The notes below the pieces were generated by a model. It was not told the origin of the DNA. It was given only the letters and a program-made list of their open reading frames with translations, and ran no database searches. The translations under genes were made by a program, and so were the position numbers. Shown piece after piece: positions 45,606 to 54,203 of a DNA stretch of 64,000 nt (position 1 is its first letter; each line of letters begins with the position of its first letter). The stretch is from NCBI GenBank assembly GCA_020161435.1, contig JAIUNV010000004.1, positions 372,001 through 436,000 of the forward strand, given 5' to 3'. Origin of the DNA: Bacteroidota bacterium (GTDB lineage: Bacteria > Bacteroidota > Bacteroidia > Chitinophagales > Chitinophagaceae).

Positions 45606-46646
45606 ATGGAACTCGGAATCGGCATGTTTGGCGACAATCATTTTACTCCCGATGGCAAGGCATTGCCTACTGGTCAGCGGTTGCAAGAGCTGTTGGAAGA
45701 AGTAAAGCTGATGGATGAAATAGGCGTTGACTTTTTCGGTATTGGCGAGCATCACCGGCCCGACTATGCGGTATCTGTTCCTGAAATTATTTTAGCTGCC
45801 GCCGCCAGTGTTACCAAACGCATCAAGCTCGGTAGTGGCGTTACCGTGCTCAGCTCTGCCGATCCGGTGCGGGTGTATCAGCAGTTTGCTACCATTGATT
45901 TACTCTCCGGCGGACGAGCAGAGATTTGTGCAGGCAGGGGTAGTTTCATCGAATCTTTTCCGGTGTATGGATATGATTTGAAAGATTACGAAACCTTGTT
46001 TGAAGAAAAGCTGGATTTGCTGGTAAAAATCAATCAGCAGGAACGCATTACCTGGAAAGGAAAATTGCGGCCGGCCTTGAACAATCAACTCATTTTACCA
46101 AGGGCTACCAACAATCATTTGCCCATATGGGTAGCAGTGGGCGGTACGCCAGAATCGGTGGTACGTGCAGCCCGTTTGGGACTGCCAGTCATCTTCGCCA
46201 TTATTGGTGGCAATCCGAAACATTTTCAACCGCTGTTTCAATACTATCGGGAGGCGTGGCAGCACTTTGGTCACGACCCTGCCAAGTTGCAGGTAGGCGT
46301 ACACATGCATGCATTTTTTGGCAAAAATAGTCAGCAGGTTGCTGATGCCTATTACCCGCATTATGCGGCGCAAATGAACAGGGTAGGTGCCGATCGTGGT
46401 TGGGCGCCTTATCAGCGCAATCAGTTTGAAGCAGGCCGCAGCAGCAACGGGCATTTGCTTATTAGTGATGCACAAGAAGCCATTGATAAAATTTTACAAA
46501 TGCAGGAACTGTTTGGCCTTACCCGTTTTTCGGCACACATGGATGTGGGCGGGCCATCGCATCTTGCATTGATGCAATCCATCGAAATTTTCGGCACAGA
46601 AATTATGCCGGCTGTAAAAGCGGCATTGCACACTGCTGCTGTGTAG
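45606..46646 (+). CDS. LLM-class flavin-dependent oxidoreductase
   Basis: 346 residues from the ATG at 45606 (MELGIGMFGDNHFTPDGKAL); an earlier in-frame ATG at 45546 adds 20 residues without family support and overlaps the region just after the terminator. Luciferase-like motifs include GVDFFGIGEHHRPDYAVSVP, LGSGVTVLSSADPVRVYQQF and FARGS-like AEICAGRGSFIESF. It probably uses FMN or F420-independent flavin for a monooxygenase or reductase step. The substrate is unknown. The gene stands alone before ribD, the riboflavin pathway gene, with 62 bp between. Confidence 0.88.
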   Translation: MELGIGMFGDNHFTPDGKALPTGQRLQELLEEVKLMDEIGVDFFGIGEHHRPDYAVSVPEIILAAAASVTKRIKLGSGVTVLSSADPVRVYQQFATIDLLSGGRAEICAGRGSFIESFPVYGYDLKDYETLFEEKLDLLVKINQQERITWKGKLRPALNNQLILPRATNNHLPIWVAVGGTPESVVRAARLGLPVIFAIIGGNPKHFQPLFQYYREAWQHFGHDPAKLQVGVHMHAFFGKNSQQVADAYYPHYAAQMNRVGADRGWAPYQRNQFEAGRSSNGHLLISDAQEAIDKILQMQELFGLTRFSAHMDVGGPSHLALMQSIEIFGTEIMPAVKAALHTAAV

Positions 46647-46708
46647 GTTGGCCAATTGCCTGCCTGTCTTTCTGATGAGCAACCCTTTGAAGGACTACAT
46701 TTGCAGCA

Positions 46709-47758
46709 ATGACCATCGACGAACAATTCATGCATCGCTGTTTGCAACTGGCCGTAGTAGGAGCGGGCCATGTAGCACCCAATCCGATGGTTGGCGCAGT
46801 GCTGGTGCATGATGGCCGCATTATTGGTGAAGGTTACCATCAGCAATACGGGCAGGCACATGCCGAAGTGAATTGCCTGGCATCGGTGCAGCCGAATGAC
46901 CAGCATTTGATAGCAGAAAGCACCATGTACGTAAGCCTGGAGCCCTGTGCTCATTTTGGTAAAACACCACCCTGCACTGATCGGCTCATTACTGAAAAAG
47001 TAAAACGCGTAGTGATAGCCTGCCGCGATAGCTATGCAGAAGTGGATGGCAAGGGCATGGCGAAACTGCAAGCAGCAGGCATTGATGTTACATGGGGTGT
47101 GTTGGAAAAAGAAGCGTTACAACTCAATCGGCGTTTCTTCACGTATCACCAGCAACAGCGGCCATACATCATGTTGAAATGGGCTCAATCTGCCGACGGA
47201 TACATTGGTGAAACAGAAAAAAACATTGCTATTTCCAATGCCATCAGCAACCGCATGGTGCATCGCTGGCGTAGCGAAGAAGCAGCTATTATGGTGGGCA
47301 CCAACACGGCCATCACCGACAATCCAAAACTCAATAACCGCTACTGGCCCGGGCTTTCTCCGCTGCGGGTAGTAATAGATAAACAACTGCGCATTCCTGC
47401 AACGCATCATTTACTGAAAGATGAGCAGCCCACGTTGCTGTTCAATTGTCTGTTGCAAAAAATACACGGCAACAAAGAATGGATTCAGTTGAAAGATGAT
47501 GTTCATTTTTTGCCACAGCTACTGCAGGCATTGCATAGCCGCGGCATACAAAGTGTATTGGTAGAAGGTGGCCGGCAATTGTTGCAATCATTGATAGATG
47601 CACAATTGTGGGATGAAGCCCGCATCATCACGAACACTGCATTGCTGCTGGGCAGCGGAGTGGCGGCACCAACACTGAAAAATGCAACACACAGCGAATC
47701 ACCCCTTCAACTTCAGCAGGATAGCATTCTGGTATTTTACCGGCACACAACAGCATAG
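46709..47758 (+). CDS. ribD: Bifunctional riboflavin biosynthesis protein RibD
   Basis: 349 residues. The N-terminal deaminase has the zinc motif HAEVNCL (His near 51) and PCAHFGKTPPC (two Cys near 76 and 85). The C-terminal reductase begins near 150 with RPYIMLKWAQSADGYIG and has VLVEGGRQLLQSLIDAQLWD. It converts the pyrimidine from GTP cyclohydrolase II to 5-amino-6-ribitylamino-uracil 5'-phosphate with NADPH. It is followed 41 bp later by a YigZ gene on the same strand. Confidence 0.95.
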   Translation: MTIDEQFMHRCLQLAVVGAGHVAPNPMVGAVLVHDGRIIGEGYHQQYGQAHAEVNCLASVQPNDQHLIAESTMYVSLEPCAHFGKTPPCTDRLITEKVKRVVIACRDSYAEVDGKGMAKLQAAGIDVTWGVLEKEALQLNRRFFTYHQQQRPYIMLKWAQSADGYIGETEKNIAISNAISNRMVHRWRSEEAAIMVGTNTAITDNPKLNNRYWPGLSPLRVVIDKQLRIPATHHLLKDEQPTLLFNCLLQKIHGNKEWIQLKDDVHFLPQLLQALHSRGIQSVLVEGGRQLLQSLIDAQLWDEARIITNTALLLGSGVAAPTLKNATHSESPLQLQQDSILVFYRHTTA

Positions 47759-47799
47759 CTTTTATTGGAGATACGCAAAAACAGGAACAGCAAACGAGC

Positions 47800-48408
47800 A
47801 TGAATTTTTACTACAAAACCATTGCCAAAGAAGGCTTCGCAGAATTCAAAGACAGGGGTAGCCGTTTTCTGGCTTATGCCTATCCCATTGAAACGGCAGA
47901 CGATTTCAAAAAGAACCTGGCAGCTCTCAAAAAAGGACATCCCAAAGCAGTGCATCATTGCTTTGCGTACCGCATTGGGTTAGACAATTTGCTGTTTCGG
48001 GTAAGTGACGATGGTGAGCCATCCGGCTCTGCAGGCCGCCCCATACTCGGGCAGATAGACAGCAAAGGACTGACCAATGTGATGATTGTAGTGGTTCGGT
48101 ATTTTGGCGGCACATTGCTTGGTGTTCCCGGTCTTATTAATGCGTATAAAACCGCAGCATCACTGGCGTTGCAGGTAACACCCGAAGTAGAAAAAGCCGT
48201 TGAAAAAAACTACCGCATTCATTGCACCTACGATTTGCTGAACGATGTAATGACAATTTTAAAGCAAGTAGGTTGCACTATTCATAACGTAGAGCAATCC
48301 TTGTTTTGCGATGTGCATGCAGGCATTCCGCTCAACCGGTTGGACGCAGTGCTGCACAAAATCAAAGACATTCACACGGTAGAAATAACTGAAGAAAAAA
48401 CAAAGTAA
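47800..48408 (+). CDS. YigZ/IMPACT family protein
   Basis: 202 residues. The IMPACT N-terminal domain is clear: FKDRGSRFLAYAYPIE, HHCFAYRIG, SDDGEPSGSAGRPIL and MIVVVRYFGGTLLGVPGLIN. The C-terminal DUF1949 ferredoxin-like domain starts near 140. Homologues bind nucleotides or RNA and affect translation under stress, but the bacterial role is unclear. The next gene starts 9 bp later, so they are probably cotranscribed. Confidence 0.9.
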   Translation: MNFYYKTIAKEGFAEFKDRGSRFLAYAYPIETADDFKKNLAALKKGHPKAVHHCFAYRIGLDNLLFRVSDDGEPSGSAGRPILGQIDSKGLTNVMIVVVRYFGGTLLGVPGLINAYKTAASLALQVTPEVEKAVEKNYRIHCTYDLLNDVMTILKQVGCTIHNVEQSLFCDVHAGIPLNRLDAVLHKIKDIHTVEITEEKTK

Positions 48409-48417
48409 AAGTTGGGC

Positions 48418-49302
48418 ATGCGTATTCTCATTACAGGCGTTTCAGGTTTTGTAGGCCGACATTTGGTCAGTCGGTTGTTGCAGCAAAATGATGCCGTTGT
48501 TGCCGGTACAGGTCGTGCAACTAAACGCCCCGAACATTTGCCAGCGCAAGTGCAATACCTGCCGCTAGATTTGCTCCATCCCGTAGCTGTGCTCGATGTG
48601 GTTGCTGCTTTTCAACCAGACATCGTCATCCATAGTGCAGCCATGAGCAAGCCCAACGATTGCGAAGAGCAACAAGCACTTTGCTATGCGGTAAATGTAC
48701 AGGCTACGCAGCATGTGGTAGATGCCTGTAAAGTATGCAACTGTAGACTGCTTTTTATGAGCACCGACTTTGTGTTTGGCGATGATGGCCCATTTGCTGA
48801 AGACGATGCATACAATGCTGTCAACTATTATGGCCAATCAAAAGTGCTGGCAGAAGGGTTGGTAAAAAACTCCGGCTTGCCATGGAGCATTGTAAGAACG
48901 GTGCTGGTGTATGGTCCGCATTTGCCCGGTTTGAACCCGACTTTTCCGCTGTGGGTGTGGGGCAATTTAAAAGAAGGCAAAACCATTCGGGTGTTTACCG
49001 ATCAATATCGCACAGCAACTTATGTAGCTGATTTGACGGAAGGAATAACCAGCATAGTTGTACAAAAAGCCACCGGTGTGTTTCACTTGTGTGGCGAAGA
49101 AACCTTTACACCATTTGACATTGCACAGCTGGTAGCAGCACATGGCAGCTTTGATGCGCAACTGGTGCAACCCGTTACCAGAGCGGAATTTGCGGAGCCT
49201 GCCAAAAGACCCATTCGCAGTACCTTGCACATAGCAAAAGCAAAAAGCGAGCTGGGTTATGCACCCCGTTCGCTTTCGCAGGTTTTACCATTACTGTTTT
49301 AA
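48418..49302 (+). CDS. SDR-family sugar reductase (dTDP-4-dehydrorhamnose reductase-like)
   Basis: 294 residues from the ATG at 48418. The NAD(P)-binding loop is ILITGVSGFVGRHLVSRL (3-20), followed by IVIHSAAMSKPNDCE and the catalytic YYGQSK (Tyr and Lys near 140). STDFVFGD is typical of the RmlD family. The rest of a dTDP-rhamnose operon is absent, so the substrate may differ. It ends 3 bp before the stop of the convergent CtlX-like gene. Confidence 0.85.
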   Translation: MRILITGVSGFVGRHLVSRLLQQNDAVVAGTGRATKRPEHLPAQVQYLPLDLLHPVAVLDVVAAFQPDIVIHSAAMSKPNDCEEQQALCYAVNVQATQHVVDACKVCNCRLLFMSTDFVFGDDGPFAEDDAYNAVNYYGQSKVLAEGLVKNSGLPWSIVRTVLVYGPHLPGLNPTFPLWVWGNLKEGKTIRVFTDQYRTATYVADLTEGITSIVVQKATGVFHLCGEETFTPFDIAQLVAAHGSFDAQLVQPVTRAEFAEPAKRPIRSTLHIAKAKSELGYAPRSLSQVLPLLF

Positions 49303-49305
49303 AAA

Positions 49306-50220
49306 TTATTGCAGCGGCAAATGTACTTCTGCTATCATGCAGCGGGCACTACCGCCACCGTTGGTTTCAATGGTTTGTAAAGAAGAATGCAATATGCGGT
49401 TGTAGCCTTCCAGTTGTTGGCGTTGCGCATCTGTCAGTGCTTCGTATGCTTGTGACGACATCACCAGTATTTTCTCACCCGCTGCATTGTGCACCTGCAA
49501 CATGTTGCCGGCAAAATGATTCATTTGTTCCCAAGTGATAGGGATGACTTGTTTGCCAGATGCTTCAATGGTTTTCACCACTTCGTTTTGTTCGATGTGG
49601 TTGGTAATGCTATCAAGGCAAATGACTACATATTTGTCGGCCACACACATCATCACATTGGTGTGGTAAATGGGTTGATGATGTTGATCGACGGCAGTAA
49701 ATACAACGGGCTTGTATTGCAGCCGGTCGCAAAAATCTTGCAACACGCTACGGTCGGTGCGGGGGGCGAGGCAGGCATACGCAATACGGTTTTCTCTGTC
49801 GAGTACCATGCTGCCTGTACCTTCTAAAAACAGTTGCTGCGCTTCGTAAGCCGTGAGGTCTATTTGCTGCACAACTTTGAATTTAGTTGCAACAGTTTCC
49901 AGTACATGGGGCTTTCTTTCTTGCCTTCTGTTTTCTGCAAACATAGGGTAGAGCACTACAGTGCCATCATCATGAAAAGACACCCAGTTGTTAGGAAAAA
50001 CAGAATCGGGTGTATGAGGTCTTTCAGTGTCTTGTATAACCGTTACATCTACACCAGCATTACGCAGTTTATCTACAAAAGCATCAAACTCTGCAATGGC
50101 TTGCTGTTGTACCCGTTGCTGGTCTGCATCCGCCACCTGAAAAGCATTGTTGACGGCCGTTTCAGCATTATAACCAAAACGAACCGGGCGTATCATGAGT
50201 AAGTGATTGGTTGTTTGCAT
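49306..50220 (-). CDS. CtlX-like arginine-deiminase-related hydrolase
   Basis: 304 residues from the ATG at 50218-50220. It is a guanidino-group-modifying fold: MIRPVRFGYNAET, TPDSVFPNNWVSFHDDGTVV, LEGTGSMVLDRENRIAYACL, HTNVMMCVADKYVVICLDSI (His) and NGGGSARCMIAEVHL with the C-terminal nucleophilic Cys. This pattern fits the CtlX (citrulline hydrolase) group of Bacteroidota rather than true arginine deiminase. A second, larger family member is encoded 197 bp away on the same strand; together they may break down arginine through citrulline to ornithine. Confidence 0.82.
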   Translation of the reverse strand: MQTTNHLLMIRPVRFGYNAETAVNNAFQVADADQQRVQQQAIAEFDAFVDKLRNAGVDVTVIQDTERPHTPDSVFPNNWVSFHDDGTVVLYPMFAENRRQERKPHVLETVATKFKVVQQIDLTAYEAQQLFLEGTGSMVLDRENRIAYACLAPRTDRSVLQDFCDRLQYKPVVFTAVDQHHQPIYHTNVMMCVADKYVVICLDSITNHIEQNEVVKTIEASGKQVIPITWEQMNHFAGNMLQVHNAAGEKILVMSSQAYEALTDAQRQQLEGYNRILHSSLQTIETNGGGSARCMIAEVHLPLQ

Positions 50221-50416
50221 CAAATACAATTTTTGGTTTGGGGTTATTCGTTTTTGGTTCAGTAAGTGATGCTTGCTGATTTAACATGTAGGATGTTCAT
50301 GTAGTATACAATGCTTGCATAAAAAATCAGCTACTGAAAATGGAGCTGATTGAAAATGCGAACCACAAACAACAAACCCCAATTCACAAACCAAAAACTA
50401 AAAACAACAAACAATG

Positions 50417-51874
50417 TTAATCAATCTCATCCCGCAACAACGGCATGCTCATGCAATGGAAACCTCCACGAGCACGGCTCAGTTCTGCCGAAGGCATTAA
50501 GATGAATGTGTCTTTCAGTTGTTCGGGGCTGGTTTTGCCGGCTTCAAAATCTTGCAGCAAATCGGCCACATGCACCACATTGAAACCCGCATGCTTAAAG
50601 GCATCCACGGTTTTGTCGTTGCGGTCGTAGCCCAGCACCACACCTTCTTTTATGGCCAGCAGGTTGCAGCTATCCGTCCATTGCTCACGGGCATCGTACG
50701 GAAATTCATTGTTGCCGCTGTAGATGAATTTTACTTTTTCCTTGCAGCCCAAATCGTTTTTGCTGATGTCTTCCAGCAAGGCTTCGAGGTTATCGAAATA
50801 CACGGGTTTGTCCAGCTGCTTGTGGTGAAATTGTATCAGCGAAATCTTTTCATCTTTCTTGGGGGCATTTTCCAATATGCGTTCTACGGGGTCTTCGTCC
50901 AAACGCTTCACTGCTTTTTTGGAGAAGTTGCCGAGCATCACCCACACGTTTCTTTTTACCTGTGTAAATACCGTGTCGATGTGCATGTAGTCCCGCTTTT
51001 TAGGAATGCGTACCACGGTTACTTTCTTCACTACTTTTTCTTCAAACAGCAGGTTGATGGCCTGGTGTGCTGCTTCCCAACTGGTGCGTTCACTTACTCC
51101 AATCAGCAGGTGGTCTTTGCTCACCACCATTACATCGCCACCTTCCAGCGTTACCTTTTTTTCGCCACCTTCTTTGGGGTTCAGAAAATGATGATGCTTT
51201 TCTGGTATCTCTAAAATCTTGCTTTGAAAAGCGGCAAACAACGGATGGTTGAAGAAAATGTATTTGGCCAGCAATGCTTCACGGGTGCGGGCTTGTCGGG
51301 CAGGTTTATTCAGCAATACATGGTCGCTAATAACGATGCCAATATCTCTGGTGAAAATGAAATTGGGAATGGGAGCGAAGAGCATTTCATTGTCGTCGCT
51401 GGTGCCGCTGATGAAGAGCTTAGCTAACGCATCGGCATCGAGTTCCATCATGTGCATTTGCGTAGCGTAGGCCACGCCTTCCAATGCACACACAGAGGCC
51501 ACGAGTTTTAGTTTTGTTTTCTGATTGTTCAAGATGTCGGCCAGCAGCCATTGCAGCTCAATCACCTTGTCACTTTTGAAAAAATCTTTGTGCCCGGGTT
51601 TGTAAAAGTTGCGTTTGCGCTGTGGGGCATCAATGGCGCTGAGCTTGCCTTTTACTTTTTCGGGGTCGAGAAAATAGAGCAGCACTTTGGTGTAGTAGTC
51701 GTACTCTTTTCTGCGAATGGTGTCGAGGTGAACAATGTCTTCAAATAGCCAGTCTTGTGCTTTGGACGGAACAACTTTGCCCAGTCCGCTATCGGGACTG
51801 TGGACCAGCAAACGGCGCAATGTGCCAATTTCTGAGGTCACCATCAATTGTGGTGTTGTAGCTTTTTTAGCCAT
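50417..51874 (-). CDS. Arginine deiminase family protein
   Basis: 485 residues from the ATG at 51872-51874. Motifs: LRRLLVHSPDSGLGKV, IPNFIFTRDIGIVI, VTLEGGDVMVVSKDHLLIGV, YMHIDTVFTQV with the catalytic His, CNLLAIKEGVVLGYDRNDK, and the C-terminal RARGGFHCMSMPLLRDEI with the nucleophilic Cys. Classical ArcA is about 410 residues; this Bacteroidota form is longer, with an insertion around 315-390. It would hydrolyse arginine to citrulline and ammonia. It is the promoter-proximal partner of the CtlX-like gene. Confidence 0.87.
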   Translation of the reverse strand: MAKKATTPQLMVTSEIGTLRRLLVHSPDSGLGKVVPSKAQDWLFEDIVHLDTIRRKEYDYYTKVLLYFLDPEKVKGKLSAIDAPQRKRNFYKPGHKDFFKSDKVIELQWLLADILNNQKTKLKLVASVCALEGVAYATQMHMMELDADALAKLFISGTSDDNEMLFAPIPNFIFTRDIGIVISDHVLLNKPARQARTREALLAKYIFFNHPLFAAFQSKILEIPEKHHHFLNPKEGGEKKVTLEGGDVMVVSKDHLLIGVSERTSWEAAHQAINLLFEEKVVKKVTVVRIPKKRDYMHIDTVFTQVKRNVWVMLGNFSKKAVKRLDEDPVERILENAPKKDEKISLIQFHHKQLDKPVYFDNLEALLEDISKNDLGCKEKVKFIYSGNNEFPYDAREQWTDSCNLLAIKEGVVLGYDRNDKTVDAFKHAGFNVVHVADLLQDFEAGKTSPEQLKDTFILMPSAELSRARGGFHCMSMPLLRDEID

Positions 51875-52119
51875 ACAATGGATTTCGTGAAACAATATCC
51901 ACCTTTCCGTATCCGGTCTTTGAAAAAAGGCTATTCAGTGGGTGCTGCCCGAAAGGAGGAGAACAGGGCAACAAGAACAGCAGGCGACCGGAGGGCTAAA
52001 TTAGGGAATTGGGCATTCGGAAGAAAGGAAATTTGGGAAAGGAGGGGGCGGCATGCTGTTTGATACTAATTTTTTAAGGGAGGCTTCATGTAAGTGCAGG
52101 GCAGAAAAAAAAGCCGACG

Positions 52120-52186
52120 GCTCCCAACCCGGCCATGGGGCCGGCAATGTGGCTACCAACTTTGTATTGGAGAAGAGGCTAACGTT
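52120..52186. repeat. 67-bp terminal sequence of cassette array 2
   Basis: It aligns without gaps to 27082-27148 (62 of 67 bases). It contains CCGGCC-ATG-GGGCCGG and ends in CTAACGTT, the left end of attC-like site E. Both arrays therefore end the same way. The region between this and the arginine deiminase gene (51875-52119) shows no gene. Confidence 0.8.
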
Positions 52187-52321
52187 AAGGTGCTTGGCGT
52201 TCGGGCGGGATTTTAACCACTAAAGTAAAATAGAAGTATGAAAGATGAATTAACCACAAATGCTGATGCAGGGCAAGTCGCCCCGCCTGACGCAAAACAC
52301 TTGTTATCGGCTGTGGCTTCT
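52180..52321 (-). repeat. attC-like site E
   Basis: Left TAACGTTAAGGTGCTTGGCG pairs with right CGCCTGACGCAAAACAC and TTGTTA. Right core GTTATCGGC (52313-52321) is the exact reverse complement of GCCGATAAC at the left of site F. Confidence 0.72.
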
Positions 52322-52468
52322 ATCGAGCAAATCGAAGAAGTCGCAAGACAATATTTTGAAGTCAAATATCCTTTAATGGACTTGACGAATGATGACGATA
52401 AGTGTGAAATTGATTGGTGGGATATGTTGCAGTTTGTTCAGCACGTTCTGTCCTGCCATTGCCGATAA
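52238..52468 (+). CDS. Possible small ORF of the mini cassette (opposite direction)
   Basis: 76 codons on the plus strand, starting inside site E and ending with a TAA that lies in the left core of site F. The part beyond site E (AVASIEQIEEVARQYFEVKY and DDKCEIDWWDMLQFVQHV) looks protein-like: acidic, with aromatic pairs and a helix pattern. This is the only cassette whose likely coding strand is plus. It may be a gene remnant, a real small protein translated from within the site, or chance. The whole cassette between cores is only about 145 bp. Confidence 0.35.
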   Translation: MKDELTTNADAGQVAPPDAKHLLSAVASIEQIEEVARQYFEVKYPLMDLTNDDDKCEIDWWDMLQFVQHVLSCHCR

Positions 52469-52596
52469 CGTTTTGGCGCTTGGCGCAGTGGGGGATTTCG
52501 GAGCACTTCACTATCAACCAAGCACAAAGTTTGATAGAAGCACTGCACTTCAATTAACCACGTCAGCCCCCATTGCGGCAAACGGCTGTTACCGGC
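52466..52596 (-). repeat. attC-like site F
   Basis: Left TAACGTTTTGGCGCTTGGCG and right CCATTGCGGCAAACGGC then TGTTA pair over GGCG-TTG-CGCA-TGGGGG. Right core GTTACCGGC (52588-52596) is the exact reverse complement of GCCGGTAAC at the left of site G; GCAT recurs 2 bp further out on both sides. The first 20 bases are nearly the same as in site C. Confidence 0.8.
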
Positions 52597-52613
52597 TGGC
52601 ATTCTGTCTGTCG

Positions 52614-54203
52614 TCATAGTTCGTTAATGTTTTTAATGAGTGTCAATACGCTGTTTGGATTGTTTAAGTCGTAAAACCAATTACTGTCAAAGTCCTTAAT
52701 TGTCGCTGGATTTTGGCTGTTACCAATTACCAAACTATGAAATTTTGTTTTGTTGTCTTTCGCTGATTTTACTTGGTCTTGTGTTGTTTTGTCAAATGCA
52801 GACATCACAAAGTCGGAAACCATTATCACGTCTGCCTTTTTAAAGTCCTGAGTTGTTAACATTCTAAGTGCTTCTCTCATAGCAGGAGTTGCGTCTGTTC
52901 CACCGTGAAAACTCATTGAAAGAAAAGAAATTATTTTATCCAAAGAGTTTTTTAAATCTGTCAGGTTAAGCGTTTCAATACCTGTCGAAAACGAAATGAG
53001 ATAACACTTTCGGTTATCACGAATGGCGATTTTCAAAATGGCGAAACAAAGTGTCTTGGCAACTGTTTCAGGTGTTCCGTGCATTGAACCGCTCGTATCA
53101 ACACAAATGATAAAAGGCCCTTTAGCTTCTTCTTTTCCCTTTTGTCGTTTGTCCTGAAATTCTTCTTCACGGTATGAGAGCATTTTTGCTTGATACTCGA
53201 ATGTTTGCAGTTTCTTTTCTGCAAACTTTTTGAAGAAAACAGATTGCATAGTTTCGTCAGCAAGTAATGCTGTTTCAGACGGTAGCAAACTGCTTAAATC
53301 ATCGCTTTCGTGAATGCCGATTAAGTCCGCTTTGCTTGCGTGTTCAACTTTCCATTCTGGTTTTAATTGAATGTTTGCAAAAAGCTCTTCTTCAAACTCT
53401 TTTTCAGCTTGTCGCATTTTGCCAAGCATTTCGGCAAGTTCTTTTAATGATTTGTCTCTCTGCAAAAGTTCAGCATACCGTTTTAAAATATCAAGATTTA
53501 CTCGTTGCCAATTTCCTTTGCTCATATCCCAAAGCCGTCCTAATTCTTTAGTAAATGGCTCAAGTGCTTCTTGCAATTTTTTCAGTTCTTCAATACGCTT
53601 GTATAATTCTTCACAGAATTTTTGCCTTTGTTCTTCTATTTGGTCAAGTTCCCATTTTGTTTGTTTCTTGTAAAGTAATTCGTCCCACTTTTCATTGAAG
53701 TGTTCTTTTACACTTTCAAAACTTGGCTTGTCTTTATCGTTTTTATTTTTTTCATCCAAACTTTTGGCAAACTCCTTTTCATAAAAAGTAACATCAAGCT
53801 CCTTTTTGTCATAGTTGTTCTTAATCGTTGGATTTACTTTCTCCCATTTATTTTTGAATTCAGACCTTTTGCTATGTTCAAATTCTTGCTTTAGCTCTAT
53901 TTCATTTTCAAAAGGATTCTCAGTTTTATTTAATTGTTTCTTGGTCTTATTTACGAAGTCAAGAATATCCTGTGTTATCTTTTCAGCAAGTTCAGGGTCT
54001 TTTGAACACAATTCTTTCATTGTGGGATTAGAGAGAATTTCATTAATAGCAGTAGCAAAATTATCAGTATCAGCATTGGCGAAGCCAATGCCGATTTCTG
54101 ATTTCTTTTGCAACTGAAAATAAACGCTTTGAGCTAACTTTCTTCTAGTTACTTCATCTGCAATTGAACCGAATGTTTCAAACCTATCGAATTTATTGTC
54201 CAT
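52614..54203 (-). CDS. VWA-domain protein, ViaA-like partner of the AAA+ protein
   Basis: 529 residues. A long helical, charged N-terminal part (about 1-350) is followed by a von Willebrand A domain whose MIDAS reads FIICVDTSGSMHGTPE (about 362-377), with further metal-site pieces SMSFHGGTDATPAMREA and DVIMVSDFVMS. This is the layout of ViaA/CoxE-type proteins that work with a MoxR AAA+ ATPase. Its start overlaps the end of the AAA+ gene by 11 bp. The stop is 18 bp from attC-like site F. It may act in stress tolerance or metallocentre insertion; anti-phage roles are known for some MoxR-VWA modules. Confidence 0.83.
   Translation of the reverse strand: MDNKFDRFETFGSIADEVTRRKLAQSVYFQLQKKSEIGIGFANADTDNFATAINEILSNPTMKELCSKDPELAEKITQDILDFVNKTKKQLNKTENPFENEIELKQEFEHSKRSEFKNKWEKVNPTIKNNYDKKELDVTFYEKEFAKSLDEKNKNDKDKPSFESVKEHFNEKWDELLYKKQTKWELDQIEEQRQKFCEELYKRIEELKKLQEALEPFTKELGRLWDMSKGNWQRVNLDILKRYAELLQRDKSLKELAEMLGKMRQAEKEFEEELFANIQLKPEWKVEHASKADLIGIHESDDLSSLLPSETALLADETMQSVFFKKFAEKKLQTFEYQAKMLSYREEEFQDKRQKGKEEAKGPFIICVDTSGSMHGTPETVAKTLCFAILKIAIRDNRKCYLISFSTGIETLNLTDLKNSLDKIISFLSMSFHGGTDATPAMREALRMLTTQDFKKADVIMVSDFVMSAFDKTTQDQVKSAKDNKTKFHSLVIGNSQNPATIKDFDSNWFYDLNNPNSVLTLIKNINEL

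Noticed and set aside
36480..52050. The clpB-to-arginine-deiminase region as part of the mobile array
   Set aside because: It has no palindromes, mixed gene directions, housekeeping content and the higher GC of the rest of the chromosome.
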